The notes: a model not told the origin generated them from the letters alone. DNA of 17,500 nucleotides from Anaeromyces robustus (GCA_002104895.1 MCFG01000034.1:30001-47500); one strand, 5' to 3'; positions 1 through 10,970 are shown, counted from the stretch's first letter. A program made the numbers and translations.

Positions 1-550
1 TGTTTTTTATTTATTTCTTTTTATTTTTTATTTTTTTTAATTTCTATATTGTAATAATAATATAATAATAAATGAATAAATAAATAAATATTTTATTTAT
101 TTACTTTTTTATTTATTTACTTTTTTTATTTACTTTTTTTTATTATTAAAGGTGTTAATGTAACATTAAAAATAAAAAAAAATTACTTCTAAAAATTTTA
201 TATGACTTTATATTATATTATATATTATAAATAAAATGTATTAAAAAAAAAAAAAATACAGAGTATGAAATTAATTATTAATAATAAAGTTTTTTTTTTT
301 TTTTTTTAATGTTTTGGAAAAAGTATTCCGTTTTTTTTTTTTTTTAATTATTCAATATTTTATTGGTTAATCAGGGGTTTTATATTATTATATTATTAAT
401 TATTTATCATCATTAGAATATTCTATTATTTAATTTATCTTATGTATTTTTTTTTTATAAAGTAAAAATCAAGTGATTAAATTGGAATGAATCACAGGTC
501 AGGTTAAATTTATGTAAAAAAAAATAATAAAATAAAAAAAAAAGTTTGGC

Positions 551-636
551 TTTAGGTAATGTTCAATTTTTATTTTAATTTTATATTTCATATTTTAGGT
601 AATGTTCAATTTTTATTTTAATTTTATATTTCATAT
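551..636. repeat. 43-bp perfect tandem duplication
   Basis: Two identical adjacent copies, 551-593 and 594-636, beginning TTTAGGTAATGTTCAA. The lack of differences suggests a recent duplication. No gene is nearby. Confidence 0.92.
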
Positions 637-1053
637 AATATATATATATATAAATATACTTTTTAAAGCACACAATTTGTACATTATCTTTATTTTGAAT
701 TTAAATAATATATATTATCCAAATATTAGTCTTTTTTCTTTACTAATTTTTTTTTTAAACTAAAGCTTAAATATTAATAAAAAGAAAATAAAAAATTATA
801 CTTTAGACCTTTTATTTTATTTAATTATTTTTATATTTTTTAAGTAGTTAGTAAAATATCATCTCTAATTGGTTATGATTTATTATTCTGATTAAGGAAT
901 TAGAATATAAATAGATTATCTATTTAATATTATAATAAATATTTTATTTACCTTATAATTCCTTTATGTCATTTCCTGTATTATTATTACATTAATTAAT
1001 TTACTTATTCATTACATTTATTACATTTTTATTTATGTAGGGTTATAATAAAT

Positions 1054-1119
1054 ATAAATGTTTCAAGCTTTTAGTTAGTTTAAATACTTTATTACAAATT
1101 AAAAGCTTGAAACATTTAT
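1054..1119. repeat. 20-bp perfect inverted repeat
   Basis: The left arm ATAAATGTTTCAAGCTTTTA (1054-1073) is exactly reverse-complemented at 1100-1119, with a 26-nt loop. It includes an AAGCTT site in each arm. It could form a strong hairpin or cruciform. No coding sequence or target-site duplication was recognised, so I cannot assign it to a transposon family. Confidence 0.9.
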
Positions 1120-1560
1120 TATAAGTTATAAAACATTAAACATTTTTTTTAATATTCTCCATAGGTTTTTTAAAAATATTATCAACAAATCTTTAATTAT
1201 AATTAATATTATTATTACTTAATTATTATTACTCTATATTCATTTAATAGTTATTAAAAAAAAAAAACAAATGATTATTAAATTATAATTATATATAATG
1301 GATATATATATTGTTAAAGTTTTAAAGTATCTATAAAGTAGGGTTAAATAAATATTTAATTAAAAAGTCATGATTATCTTTTTTTTTTTTTTTTTTTGTT
1401 TAAAATTAATGTATAGATTGTAATAGATTAATGGTATATTATAGATTTTTAAAAGTTTATAGATTAAAAATTTCTATGTATTATTATTAAGTTACAAATA
1501 GAATAAATAGAATAAATAATTAAAATAAATAATTAAAATAATTAAAATAAATAAATAAAT

Positions 1561-1870
1561 TAGAATACAATATGGTACTCATCTCTATCTCCCATACATA
1601 CACCATAGGTGAACTTGTAGGGTGATGCTTTATGGTATATATCGATTCTACGTTATCGCTCCATCTATGTCGTTACATTTTTCTGAAGCATAATATACGT
1701 ATACCTATATATTTCTACGTTAGACCCCGATTAATCTCTATATAGAATTAACCAGAGACTAAGTAGAAATGTAGAGTTCTGAGGTTGAGTAGGTAGGTAA
1801 ATATATATATATATATAAGGGAAAGTCTTTTAGATATATATCATGATAGGAGAATGATACAATACACTTT
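1561..1870. other. Higher-complexity non-coding island
   Basis: This stretch has far more G and C than its surroundings and almost no homopolymer, yet it has no ORF of useful length on either strand. It contains the hairpin at 1711-1770 and a 10-base direct repeat TTCTACGTTA at 1646-1655 and 1713-1722. It may be a mobile-element or gene relic, or an unannotated RNA. I do not recognise it. Confidence 0.45.
1711..1770 (-). repeat. 60-nt imperfect palindrome, better folded as minus-strand RNA
   Basis: ATTTCTAC at 1711-1718 pairs with GTAGAAAT at 1763-1770, and pairing continues inward through TTAG/CTAA and GATTAAT/ATTAACC to the centre near 1740. Three mismatches in the stem are transitions: they are C-A type on the plus strand but become G-U wobbles on the minus strand. 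There are two single-base bulges and one A-A mismatch. It sits in an island of unusually complex sequence (about 1570-1860). Any RNA function is inference. Confidence 0.6.
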
Positions 1871-1962
1871 TTAGGATAGAAAGTTTATATGCAATATGTA
1901 TACATAAATACATTCTTTAAATATTAAATATTTTCTTTTTTTTTGTCCCAAAAGTCTTTTAT

Positions 1963-2058
1963 GATTACGATTACGATTATGATTAAGATTACGATTACGA
2001 TTACTATTACAATTACGATTATGATTACGATTACGATTACGATTACGATTAGGATTAT
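1963..2058. repeat. GATTAC hexanucleotide repeat, 16 units
   Basis: Sixteen contiguous six-base units, mostly GATTAC with GATTAT, GATTAA, GATTAG, TATTAC and AATTAC variants. Read on the minus strand in the frame of the relic at 1871-2164, each unit encodes Asn-Arg or a one-base variant (Asn-His, Asn-Cys, Asn-Ser, Asn-Leu). The variants change mainly the Arg codon, while Asn stays fixed. Confidence 0.9.
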
Positions 2059-2137
2059 AAATCATTTCAAAGGCATCCATCTCGAAATCCAGTTACCAAT
2101 TAAGTATATTTGAATGACCCCCACTAATCATGCTTAC

Positions 2138-2163
2138 CCCAATTGGGATTGTGTCCCATCCCA
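2138..2163. repeat. Nested palindromes CCCAATTGGG and TGGGAT...ATCCCA
   Basis: A perfect 10-bp palindrome CCCAATTGGG (2138-2147) overlaps a second inverted repeat, TGGGAT (2144-2149) with ATCCCA (2158-2163). They lie in the G/C-richer part of the coding relic and may be coincidental to it. Confidence 0.6.
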
Positions 2164-2990
2164 TAAATAAGAATAAAAAAAAAAACAAAATATTATTTAA
2201 ATTGCCAAAAAAAAAAATTTTATTATTATTATTATAAATATTAAAAAAACAAAAACAAAAACAAAAAAAACTTTCACATCTTCTAAATAAAAAAAAATAT
2301 TTTTATTTTGAAAATGGTATTTTTATGACTTTATTGAATTTTAATAATAAAAAATATTTTATTTATTTATTTTCATAATTCTTTTTTGGTGAAAAAAAGA
2401 AAAAAAGAAGAAAAAAATTATAATAATAAAAAGTTTTAGAAATCGATTCAATTTTTCCTAAATGATCAACTTTTTTTTTTTTGGGTGTTAGTCATAATTA
2501 CTAATATTCAATGAACAATGAATAATAAAAATAAATAAAAATGAATATTATAAATCCATTAACAACAACAAAAAAAAAAAAAAATTGTTTTAGGAAGAAT
2601 TAATTAATTATAATTATAATTATAATTATAATTTAACTTTTTTTTTTATTTTATTTTTTATTATTTTTATTATAATTTATTGCATAACCTTTTGTGTTAA
2701 TCACAATATTTTTTTTTGTACTCTCATTAATATATTTATATAAAATATATACATTATATTATATATTATATATATTACATATAATATATATTTAATTAAT
2801 ATATTTTTTTAAATTATTATTATATTACATTATATGATATTATATTATATTATATTATATAATGTATTATAAATAATTATATGATTAATTTATTATATAT
2901 ATTAATACTTATTATTTTTATGTTTTTATTTTTAATATTGTAATAATAATTAATCATTACTTTATTTAATTAAATCTGTTTTATATCTAT

Positions 2991-3005
2991 TTTCTTGGCA
3001 AGAAA
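2991..3005. repeat. Short palindrome TTTCTTGGCAAGAAA
   Basis: Seven-base arms TTTCTTG and CAAGAAA flank a single central G. It stands out for its G/C bases in the spacer but is short enough to be chance. Confidence 0.5.
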
Positions 3006-3133
3006 GTTAAAAATTAAAAAAAAATTAAAAAAAAAAATAAAGTTTAAATTCAATAAAAAAATAAAAAAATAAAAAAAAAAATATGAAAACATTTTTTTTG
3101 TATCAAATGTGTGTGGTCAATAAAAAAAAAAAA

Positions 3134-3164
<31 letters not shown>

Positions 3165-3694
3165 ATTATTATTATATATATATATATTTTTTAATTTTTT
3201 TTAAATTTTAAAATTTTAAATTTTTTTTAAACACAATTTTCCACATGTTAATTTGCTTAGGAAAAATTATAAATAAATTTTAACAAAAAAAAAAATATAT
3301 ATATATATATATAATATATAATATATATATATTTTTTAATAACAAAAAACACTCTTTTATTTCGATTTTTTTTTCTATATTTTTTTCTATATTTTTTTCT
3401 ATATTTTTTATTATTATTTATTATTTTTTTATTATTTGTATACATTAGTCTAATTTATTATTAATTTTTTTTTTGTTTAATTTATTTATTTATTTCTTTT
3501 TTATTTATTTTTTATTTTATTTTATTTTATTTTATTTTATTTTATATATACTATTATTTACTTGTATTACCTTTCTATTTATATATATAAATTGTTGGAT
3601 ACTGTAAAAAAAAAAAAAAAAAACAAAATTACTTTATCCATTTTAACTTATATCATTATTAAATAATTAAAATTATAATTATTATTTAATTATT

Positions 3695-3762
3695 AATTGT
3701 ACTTATTATCATTATTTAATAATTATAATTATTGTTTAATTATTTATATTATAAGTACAATT
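3695..3762. repeat. 12-bp inverted repeat AATTGTACTTAT
   Basis: Perfect arms at 3695-3706 and 3751-3762 are separated by 44 nt that are themselves rich in AATTATAATTATT palindromes. It lies about 270 bp beyond the gene A stop codon, so it may be within or just past the 3' UTR. Confidence 0.65.
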
Positions 3763-3801
3763 TGTTTATTATTATTATTATTATTACTATTTTTTTTTTA
3801 G

Positions 3802-3833
<32 letters not shown>

Positions 3834-4028
3834 AATAAAGAAATGTATTAAATACTATTTTACTTTATTTTTTTTTCTTTTCCTTTTCTTTTCTTTTTTT
3901 ATAAATAAAAAAAAATAGTAATTAACATTTATTAAATATATATATAAATAAATGTTCCTTATATATTTCTAATTATCTTTTTTTATTTTTATTTTTTTTA
4001 TTATTTTTTATTTTTGATTTTAATGAAA

Positions 4029-7000
4029 TTAAGCAATCATTAAAATTAATAAAATAGATAATGTTATAGTAAATAATAAGGAAGATTTCTTTGTGGTGAT
4101 TTGATTACTACCACTACTACTGCTACCATTACCACTACCACTGTTGCCATCATTATCAGATTTATTATCATTTTTATCATCTTTACCAAGGGTAATTATT
4201 TTTCCTCCTACTTCACCAAAATCACCTTTGGATTGAAGTTGTGGAATATTTAAAAGTTGAGCTAAACTTTCAGATTTATATTTAATATAAGCACTTAAAT
4301 TTTCTGGATCGGTTTGATCAATAAATTGAGCATCAGTGGTTAATCTAGTTGGATTTGCTTGACGACCACTACCAAAGTATTTAGTATCAAAAGTTTGGAA
4401 ATCATAAGCATCAATATCCCAATACATATCATATTTTAAAAATTCATAAAGATAATTAATTCTTTCTCCTAATGCATTCATATTGAATAAGTTTTGAACA
4501 ACATTTTTAAGTATATCATCAAATAATGGTCTAATTTGTGGATTTAATATAATTTTGTTATAAAGTATTGGATCTCTTTTTGGTTCTGGACCATAAGATG
4601 GTGGTTTTTCATCTTCATCAGGATCACAAACATGAAGTATATAATTTTCAATTAAACCCTATTAATAAATAACATATAATTAATTATATATATATATATT
4701 ATATAATAATATTATAAAATTATAATATTAATATTAATATTTTAATATTTAATTTTAATAATTTTTTTTATTTTTTTTATTTTTTTATTTTTTTATTTTT
4801 TTTTTAATTTTTTTTTTTTTAAAATATATTAAAATAAAATAAAATATAAATATATAAAAATTAATATTAAATTAAAAAAAAAAAAACTTACTTCTTTAGC
4901 TTTACACCATTTTCCAAAAGTTAAATCAAAATCATAACTGAAAATATGATATTTTGTATTATTTGGATCTACATGTACAAAGTAGTTATTACCTTTGCCA
5001 AGAAAACTAATAAATGAAAAAAATTTTTTTTAAATATTTAATTAATATTATTTTATTCATTTATTATTATTATTATTATTATTATTTAATTTTTAAATTT
5101 TTTAATTATTGATTTATTTATTTACCCATCCCAGTGACATATTAAATATTCTAAAACGGAACTAATTATAAAAGTTAAAAAAAAAAAATTATTTTTTATT
5201 TTAATATATAATTTTATATACATATATTTGCATAAATATAATAAAAAATAATTATATTATATAATAAAACATACTTCTTTAAAAACATATCAAGATCTAA
5301 TTGTTTTTCAATTTCTTCTTTTGTGGCAGTTGGTGATAAAGTATCAGCCCATCTATTTATTTATTTCATATTAAAAATTAAAATTAATCATATATATTAA
5401 ATATTAATTAATAAAATTAATTAATAAAATTAATTAATTATTTATTTATTAATATATATTATTATATTATTATATATTATTATTATATATTAATATATAA
5501 TTTTAATATATTAACATATATTATTATATATTATTATTATATATTAATATATAATTTTAATATATTAACATATATTATTATATATTATTGATTATTATTT
5601 TTTTTTTTAATCCTCATTTTTTAATAATTTTTTATTATTTTTATTTATACTAACTGAAGAACAGCTTTAATATCTCTATTTGGATCAAGTCCAGTAGTTG
5701 GATCTACAATATTTTCATAAAGACGAGTAACATCTTCATCGTAGGTTTGAGTTGATCCAGGGAAATCCTTATATAAATAAGCAGGGTAGTTACCTGATAC
5801 AGCCTAAATTTTTATAATTAATATTAATATTTAAATGTTATTTTGTAATATAAATTATATATATAATTCAAAAATTTAAAAATTATTATTAATATGTATA
5901 GAAATATAACAATAAAAATTAATATTTTTTTTTATTTTATTTTATTTTATTGTTTGGTGTTGTTTCCATTTATATTTAATAAATAATAATAGTAATCATA
6001 ATAATAATAATAATAATAATAAAAAAACCTTTTATATTGATATACCTTATATAATGAACCATTAGCAACATCTTCAGCATTAGCTCCAAAGAATCTTTTT
6101 ACAAATTTCTTTTTATACATATCGGTTAATTCATATAAACCATAGGATTTATTATTAATATATAATCTACAAAAAGAAGCTTGAGTAATTGGTAAACCTA
6201 AAGATTCTGCTATATCGGATGCTAATTTATTTTTAATGTAAGATTCATCATAACGTAAACTACGAAGTTTAAATTCTTTACGATTATAAATTTCAGTATT
6301 TGATTTATCAGCATCACCTTTAGATAAATCAAATTTATATGGTTTCTTATCCATATCCATTGAACCTTGTCCTGAAAGACTTAAGGTTACATTAGTAAAG
6401 AAGTATTTTTCATATGGACTATATATATATAAGAGATTATTTATTTATATAATAATAAATATATATATATATATATTATTTTTTTTTTTAATAAATAAAT
6501 TTCATATATATAATATAATTGCTTAATAAAACTTAATAAAAATAAAAATAAAAATATAAAATTATAAATTTATAATATATATGTAAATAAATATAATATG
6601 TAATATTCATTACGTATAAAAGTCAAATTCAACTTTGTATTCAGCTTCTTTATTTTCAGTAGTTGTTAATTGAGTATATTGAAGATCATTCATTTTAACA
6701 TGAATTACTGGAACTTCACCTTCTTGGAATAATTGAGAATATTTTTCATATCCTTCAAGAGGTTGATAAAGTCTTGGAATGGTTTTGATCATATCATCAC
6801 CAATAGTATATCTACGTCCATAAACTTCATATAAAGTGGTTGTACTTTGTGGATCAGTCCATTGTCTTTGATTACCATTAAATAAAACATTTTCACTCAT
6901 AGTTTGATTTCCAGTAATTTCATAATAATATTGCTTTGGAGTATTTGGGTAGTCTAATTCATATAAAATATCATTGGGTTGTGCGGTCATTGGATAAGAA

Positions 7001-7320
7001 GTACCATCAATAATAGCGTTTACACCAGTACCTCCAAAATCAGCTGGAGTACAGATAACTTTAAATTTTACGGCATTACAAGTATTAATAGCATATATTA
7101 ATGCTAATAATTTTATTTTTATAAAAATAAGTCAAAATAAATTATATTTGAAAATGGAAAAGTAAAAACATTTTATAAAAAAAAATATTTTAGTCAATTA
7201 TTATTAAATATTGTTCGGCTTTACTATATATATATTAATAATACAGCCGATATTTTATAAATTTATTATATATAAATTTATCAACATACCTGTTACAAGT
7301 GATAATGAATTAAATTTCAT
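4029..7320 (-). CDS. CotH-type kinase-like secreted protein A (8 exons, 633 aa)
   Basis: Spliced CDS on the minus strand: exons 7320-7290, 7103-6614, 6418-6046, 5803-5655, 5352-5275, 5161-5126, 5006-4892 and 4658-4029 (TAA). All seven introns are GT...AG and the frame stays open through every join. The product begins with a signal peptide, MKFNSLSLVTALIYAINTCNA, split by intron 1. An N-terminal region (about 22-170) is followed by a CotH-like fold: a candidate nucleotide-binding lysine region KKPYKF (198-203), YIKNKL (234-239), the catalytic-loop-like HWDG (383-386), GNN (391-393), and DFDLTFG (411-417) carrying metal-binding aspartates. The tail is Asp/Asn/Gly/Ser-rich and ends in about 17 hydrophobic residues, as in GPI-anchored proteins. 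The CotH family (spore-coat kinase in Bacillus, surface proteins in early fungi) phosphorylates secreted proteins; the substrate here is unknown. It aligns along nearly its full length with protein B (13334-15386). The start has A at -3 (AACAATG). Exon joins are inferred from sequence and paralogue alignment, not from transcripts. Confidence 0.83.
4659..6613 (-). other. Introns 2-7 of CotH gene A
   Basis: Six introns lie in this span: 6613-6419 (GTAATG...ATAG, phase 2), 6045-5804 (GTATAT...TTAG, phase 0), 5654-5353 (GTTAGT...ATAG, phase 2), 5274-5162 (GTATGT...TTAG, phase 2), 5125-5007 (GTAAAT...TTAG, phase 2) and 4891-4659 (GTAAGT...ATAG, phase 0). Sizes run from 113 to 302 nt. Each join restores a residue run that aligns with gene B, which is uninterrupted at all six places. 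Donor 4 (GTTAGT) is the least typical; using it restores CAA TGG, i.e. the Gln-Trp found in protein B, while the nearby GTATAA donor would lead into a stop. Confidence 0.83.
5463..5589. repeat. 54-bp minisatellite in intron 4 of gene A
   Basis: Two full copies (5463-5516 and 5517-5570) and a partial third (5571-5589) of an A/T-only 54-bp unit carrying one C (TTAACATAT). It lies wholly within intron 4, so a change in copy number would alter intron length only. Confidence 0.8.
7104..7289 (-). other. Intron 1 of CotH gene A
   Basis: Donor GTATGT, acceptor ATTAG, 186 nt, phase 1, inside the signal-peptide coding region. Removing it joins G to CA, giving Ala-11, and completes a credible signal peptide. 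It contains a short inverted repeat, TCGGCT...AGCCGA, at about 7215-7250, notable because these are among the few G/C bases in the intron. Confidence 0.85.
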
Positions 7321-7817
7321 TGTTATTCTATTTAATGTATTATTTTAATTTTATAAATTAAATTATACTATCTATTTTTAATTTTATTACTTTTAAATTT
7401 TTATTTTATATTATTATTATTTTTTATATATTTTAATTTTTTTTTAATTAACTTTTATATTATTATTTTATTTTTTTTTTTTAATTTTTATTTTATATTT
7501 TCTTTTTTAATATATTTTATATATTTTTTTTAAATTATTGTTAATTTTATTTTATTTTTTGTAGTCTATAATATTTATTTAAATATCTATTAAGCTCTTT
7601 ATATAATTATTTAATTATTATTTTCATTTAGATAAAATCAGTAATTTTTATTAAAATTATAAATAAATATAGAATTATTGTTAGTAAAAATTATATAAAT
7701 ATGCTTACATTAATATAAATTAAAATATCATTAAAATTAAAATTAAAATTAAAATTAAAATTAAAAATAAAATTAAATTTAAACTTAAAATTTACTTTAT
7801 ATATAATTGCTTTTGTC

Positions 7818-7860
7818 AGTTATAGAATAAGAAACTTTTTTTTTCCTTAATTCTGTAACT
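7818..7860. repeat. Imperfect inverted repeat about 500 bp upstream of gene A
   Basis: AGTTATAGAATAAG (7818-7831) pairs with CTTAATTCTGTAACT (7846-7860), with one mismatch and one bulge. It is more complex than the surrounding A/T repeats. A regulatory role is only a possibility. Confidence 0.5.
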
Positions 7861-9305
7861 TTTCTAAATATTTATATATCTATATAGACTTATTTATAAA
7901 TTAATTTTTTATTTAGATTATTATTACTTTGTTTTTTATTTTTTTTTTATTTTATTTTTTCATTTTATTTTTTTTTTTATTTTTTTTTTTTTTTATTTTT
8001 TTTAAATTTAACAAATTTTAGAAAATTTGAAAAAAAAAAAAAAAAAAAATTAATCCTTTTATTCTCATCAAGAGTTTTAAGCTTTTTTTTTTATCAAACA
8101 TTTTAATTAAACAATAAATTAATATTATTATATATTATAGTATATTATAATATATATAATACTTTATTAAATAATATATATTTTTAATTTAAGTATATTA
8201 AAATATTTAATTTGTACCACTTAATAATAATGATTTGAAAAAAAAAATAAAAAAAAAAAAATAAAAAAAAAAAAATGAAATATAAAAAATAAAAAATAAA
8301 AAATAATATTAAATAAAATTAAATAAAATATAAGATATATAATAATCATCATAAATAATGATTCTATTGTATAATAAATAATAATAATTTAATAATAATT
8401 ATATAATAATTATATAATAATTATATAATAAATAAATAATAATATAATAATAAATAATAATAATTTATTTTTATTTTTATTTTTATTTTTTATTTTTTTA
8501 TTTTATTTTATTTTTTTTTAAAAATATTTTTTTAACTGAATTATTTATATAAAACAAATTTAATTTTTTTTATCATTATATGATTAGTCATAATTATGGC
8601 AAATTTATGGTAAATTTTAAAAATGAGATTTAGTGTTACATTTATACATTAAAAAAATTTTTTTTATTTTCTTTTTTCTTTTTTCTTTTATTTAATGTAT
8701 TTATATTTATATTCATATTTTATATTCAAATAGATAAATGAATAAAGTAAAAATCATAATAAATAATAAAAATTGGGTGAAACATCATTTATAAATAAAA
8801 AAATCATTGAAAGAAAGTAAATTCACTTGAAAAGTAATTTATTTCATAAGTATTAAAATAAGCTGTCTTTTATAAGAAAAAAAGAAAAGAAAAGAATCAA
8901 AATTAACATTTATAATAGTAATAATAATAATAATAATAATAAATATATATATTTATTTACACTTTGGTTTCTTTTTATTTGTTTTAAAATATATCATTGA
9001 TTTTAAAGACAAAAGGAGATTAAATATTAAATATAAATTTTAAATAAAATAATTTTTAGATTCAATTATCATAGAAGAAAATTATTGTAATAAAATAAAA
9101 TTAAAGAAATAAAATTAAAGAAATAATAATAATAATTTTTCCTTTTCACTTTTCACTTTTCCTTTTCCTTTTTATTGTATATGTTAAAATTTTTTTTTAT
9201 TTTTTATATTTTTTATATTTTTTATTAAATTTATAAAATTTATTTAAAAATTTATTAATAAATATTTCTTTTCTTGTAATTTTTTTCTTTTTATACTATT
9301 GGTCA

Positions 9306-9322
9306 TTAGTCTTGATGACTAA
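9306..9322. repeat. Small hairpin TTAGTC-TTGAT-GACTAA
   Basis: Six-base arms around a five-base loop, with an overlapping alternative pairing GTCAT/ATGAC (9302-9319). It is short and possibly chance. Confidence 0.45.
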
Positions 9323-9654
9323 ATATTTTTTTAATTAATTGTGTTATTTATTATTTATTATTTATCCTATATTTTATCCTATATTTTATTTTAAAATTAC
9401 GTTACTGTTGTGTTGTGTTATGTGTTATGTTATGTTATGTTATGTTATCTCATTTTATTAGATGAATTATATAAAATTTTCTTTTTTATATCTATATTTT
9501 AAATAATAAATATCTATAAATGATGTATTATCTTATTATTATTTTATTTTATTATTTAATGATGAATGTATATTTAATCCTTGCTTTTTAGATGATAAAA
9601 ATACTTTCAATAATTTAAAAAGTAATTAAATTAAAATTAAAAAAAAAAAGGTAT

Positions 9655-9713
9655 AATTTTTATAATTATTTATTATTTATTATTTATTATTATTTATTAT
9701 TATTTATTATTTA

Positions 9714-9767
<54 letters not shown>

Positions 9768-9790
9768 TATTATTTATTATTTATTATTAA
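9655..9790. repeat. TTA/TTATTTA microsatellite tract
   Basis: Mixed TTATTTATTA units flank a long pure TTA run at about 9718-9767. It is simple sequence with no coding meaning. Confidence 0.85.
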
Positions 9791-10079
9791 AATTCACAGA
9801 ATTATTATTAAAAGAAAAAAAAAAAAAAAGAGTAAGAAGTAGTAAAATTGTGAAACATTTAATATATAACATTATGAAGTTTTGTTATTTTCAAGGTTTA
9901 TTTATAATATATAATAAATATATATAAAATATATAATTACATATAAAATTTATATAATCCAATATATTACATAATAAATAAATAAAAATGGATATATTAA
10001 CTATTAATTAAATATTAAATAATTTAAAAAAATAATAAAGTACATAAAAATATATTAAAAATGTTTATAAATATTTTTA

Positions 10080-10570
10080 ACAATCATATTTCATGTATTG
10101 CTCACATGTTCACTTTTTTTTAATTTATTAGTCGTATACTATGTTTGTATACATTATATTAATACATTTTAACACAACACCTATTACATATATTTTCACA
10201 TATTTTCACAAACCATTACGTGTAGGTAGTACTAATTATTATAACATTTATGGTAATACATATTAACTATTTTTAGGGAGTATTATAATAATTGATTATA
10301 CTGTAAAAAAAGTTATAATAAAAAAAAATATAATTAATATATATATATAGTTAATTAATATAATTAATTAATATATAGATATAACAAAACATGAATTAAG
10401 GAGTGGAATGTCTATAACAAATGGGGGATAAATCGATGTAGCAAGTTGTAAAATAAGTAATGTGAGTACACTAATAAATAAGAATTAGCTATTTACATAT
10501 AGAAAGAGTTTAAAAAAAATTTATAGCTATTGTAATAAGTATTAGTTAATATTACATATATATAAATAAA
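10080..10570. other. Mid-spacer island of moderate complexity
   Basis: This stretch between the two CotH genes has scattered G/C-bearing words (e.g. TGTATTGCTCACATG, GGAGTGGAATGTC, GGGGGATAAATCG) and fewer runs than its flanks. A short direct repeat, CATATTTTCA, occurs twice near 10188-10208. There is no useful ORF, tRNA-like T-loop or terminal repeat. It could be a decayed gene, an enhancer or an RNA; nothing decides between these. Confidence 0.35.
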
Positions 10571-10701
10571 CCCTATTAATAATAAATAATAATAATTATA
10601 ATAATAATAATAATATTAATTATAATAATAGTTAATAATAATTGATAATAATTAAATAATAATAATAATTATAATAATAATAATAATTATAATAATAACT
10701 A

Positions 10702-10738
<37 letters not shown>

Positions 10739-10754
10739 GTTATCAATATTAATC

Positions 10755-10797
<43 letters not shown>

Positions 10798-10970
10798 GAT
10801 TATTATTAATTAATTAATTATTTATTATTTATTATCATTTATTATTATTATTTATTATTTATTATTTATTTATTATTATTAACTATTATTATTTACTATT
10901 TATTATTTATTTATTATTATTAATTTATTATTATTTATTATTTAATTATTTATTATTATTTTCTTTTATA
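10571..10970. repeat. Large inverted AAT/ATT microsatellite block
   Basis: The left half (about 10571-10797) is built from AAT units and the right half (about 10799-10970) from ATT/TTATT units, with the switch at AATAAGATTATT. The halves are reverse-complementary in register over long stretches, so the block could extrude as a long hairpin. Interruptions (AATTAT, TAGTTATC, ATTTATT) make the match imperfect. Confidence 0.75.

Larger units (their letters stand above)
1..1560. other. A/T-rich spacer
   Basis: Apart from the duplication at 551-636 and the inverted repeat at 1054-1119, this is homopolymer and TA/TTTA simple sequence. Stops are dense in all frames and no gene is visible. Confidence 0.75.
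1871..2164 (-). pseudogene. Possible coding relic with Asn-Arg repeat, interrupted by one stop
   Basis: An ATG at 2164 opens a 23-residue frame, MGWDTIPIGVSMISGGHSNI and three more residues, that ends at TAA (2095-2093). The same frame continues at once with LDFEMDAFEMIYNPNRNRN and stays open to 1871. The first part is G/C-richer than the spacers and uses mixed codons, suggesting former coding sequence. The later part is a translated hexanucleotide repeat giving (Asn-Arg)n, then a Lys-rich and hydrophobic end that looks like translated A/T spacer. I do not recognise the family. It could be a decayed dispersed element or chance; the Asn-Arg run alone would be unconvincing. Confidence 0.3.
2165..4028. 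other. A/T-rich spacer downstream of CotH gene A
   Basis: It holds A and T runs, TA tracts, an ATA/TAT palindromic block (about 3134-3186), a 12-bp unit TTTTCTATATTT in three copies near 3370-3405, and a TTTTA run (about 3518-3544). The end next to 4028 would carry the 3' UTR of gene A; AATAAA-like strings are too common to name a poly(A) signal. No gene is visible. Confidence 0.7.
7321..9654. other. A/T-rich spacer upstream of CotH gene A
   Basis: No open frame with protein-like composition. Simple repeats include TTAAAA units at 7731-7766, T runs at about 7930-8000, A runs near 8240-8280, ATAATTAT units near 8395-8430 and TTATG units at 9415-9448. The promoter of gene A must lie at its left end, but no specific element can be told from the background. 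Confidence 0.7.

Noticed and set aside
3257-3445. Minus-strand 62-aa Lys/Asn/Tyr/Ile-rich frame
   Set aside because: It is a translation of the 12-bp repeat and A/T spacer, with no protein-like composition.
5947-6045. Extension of gene A exon 3 into a Tyr-rich tail
   Set aside because: It reads into intron 3; splicing at GTATAT restores the match with protein B, while the extension encodes an ATA repeat.
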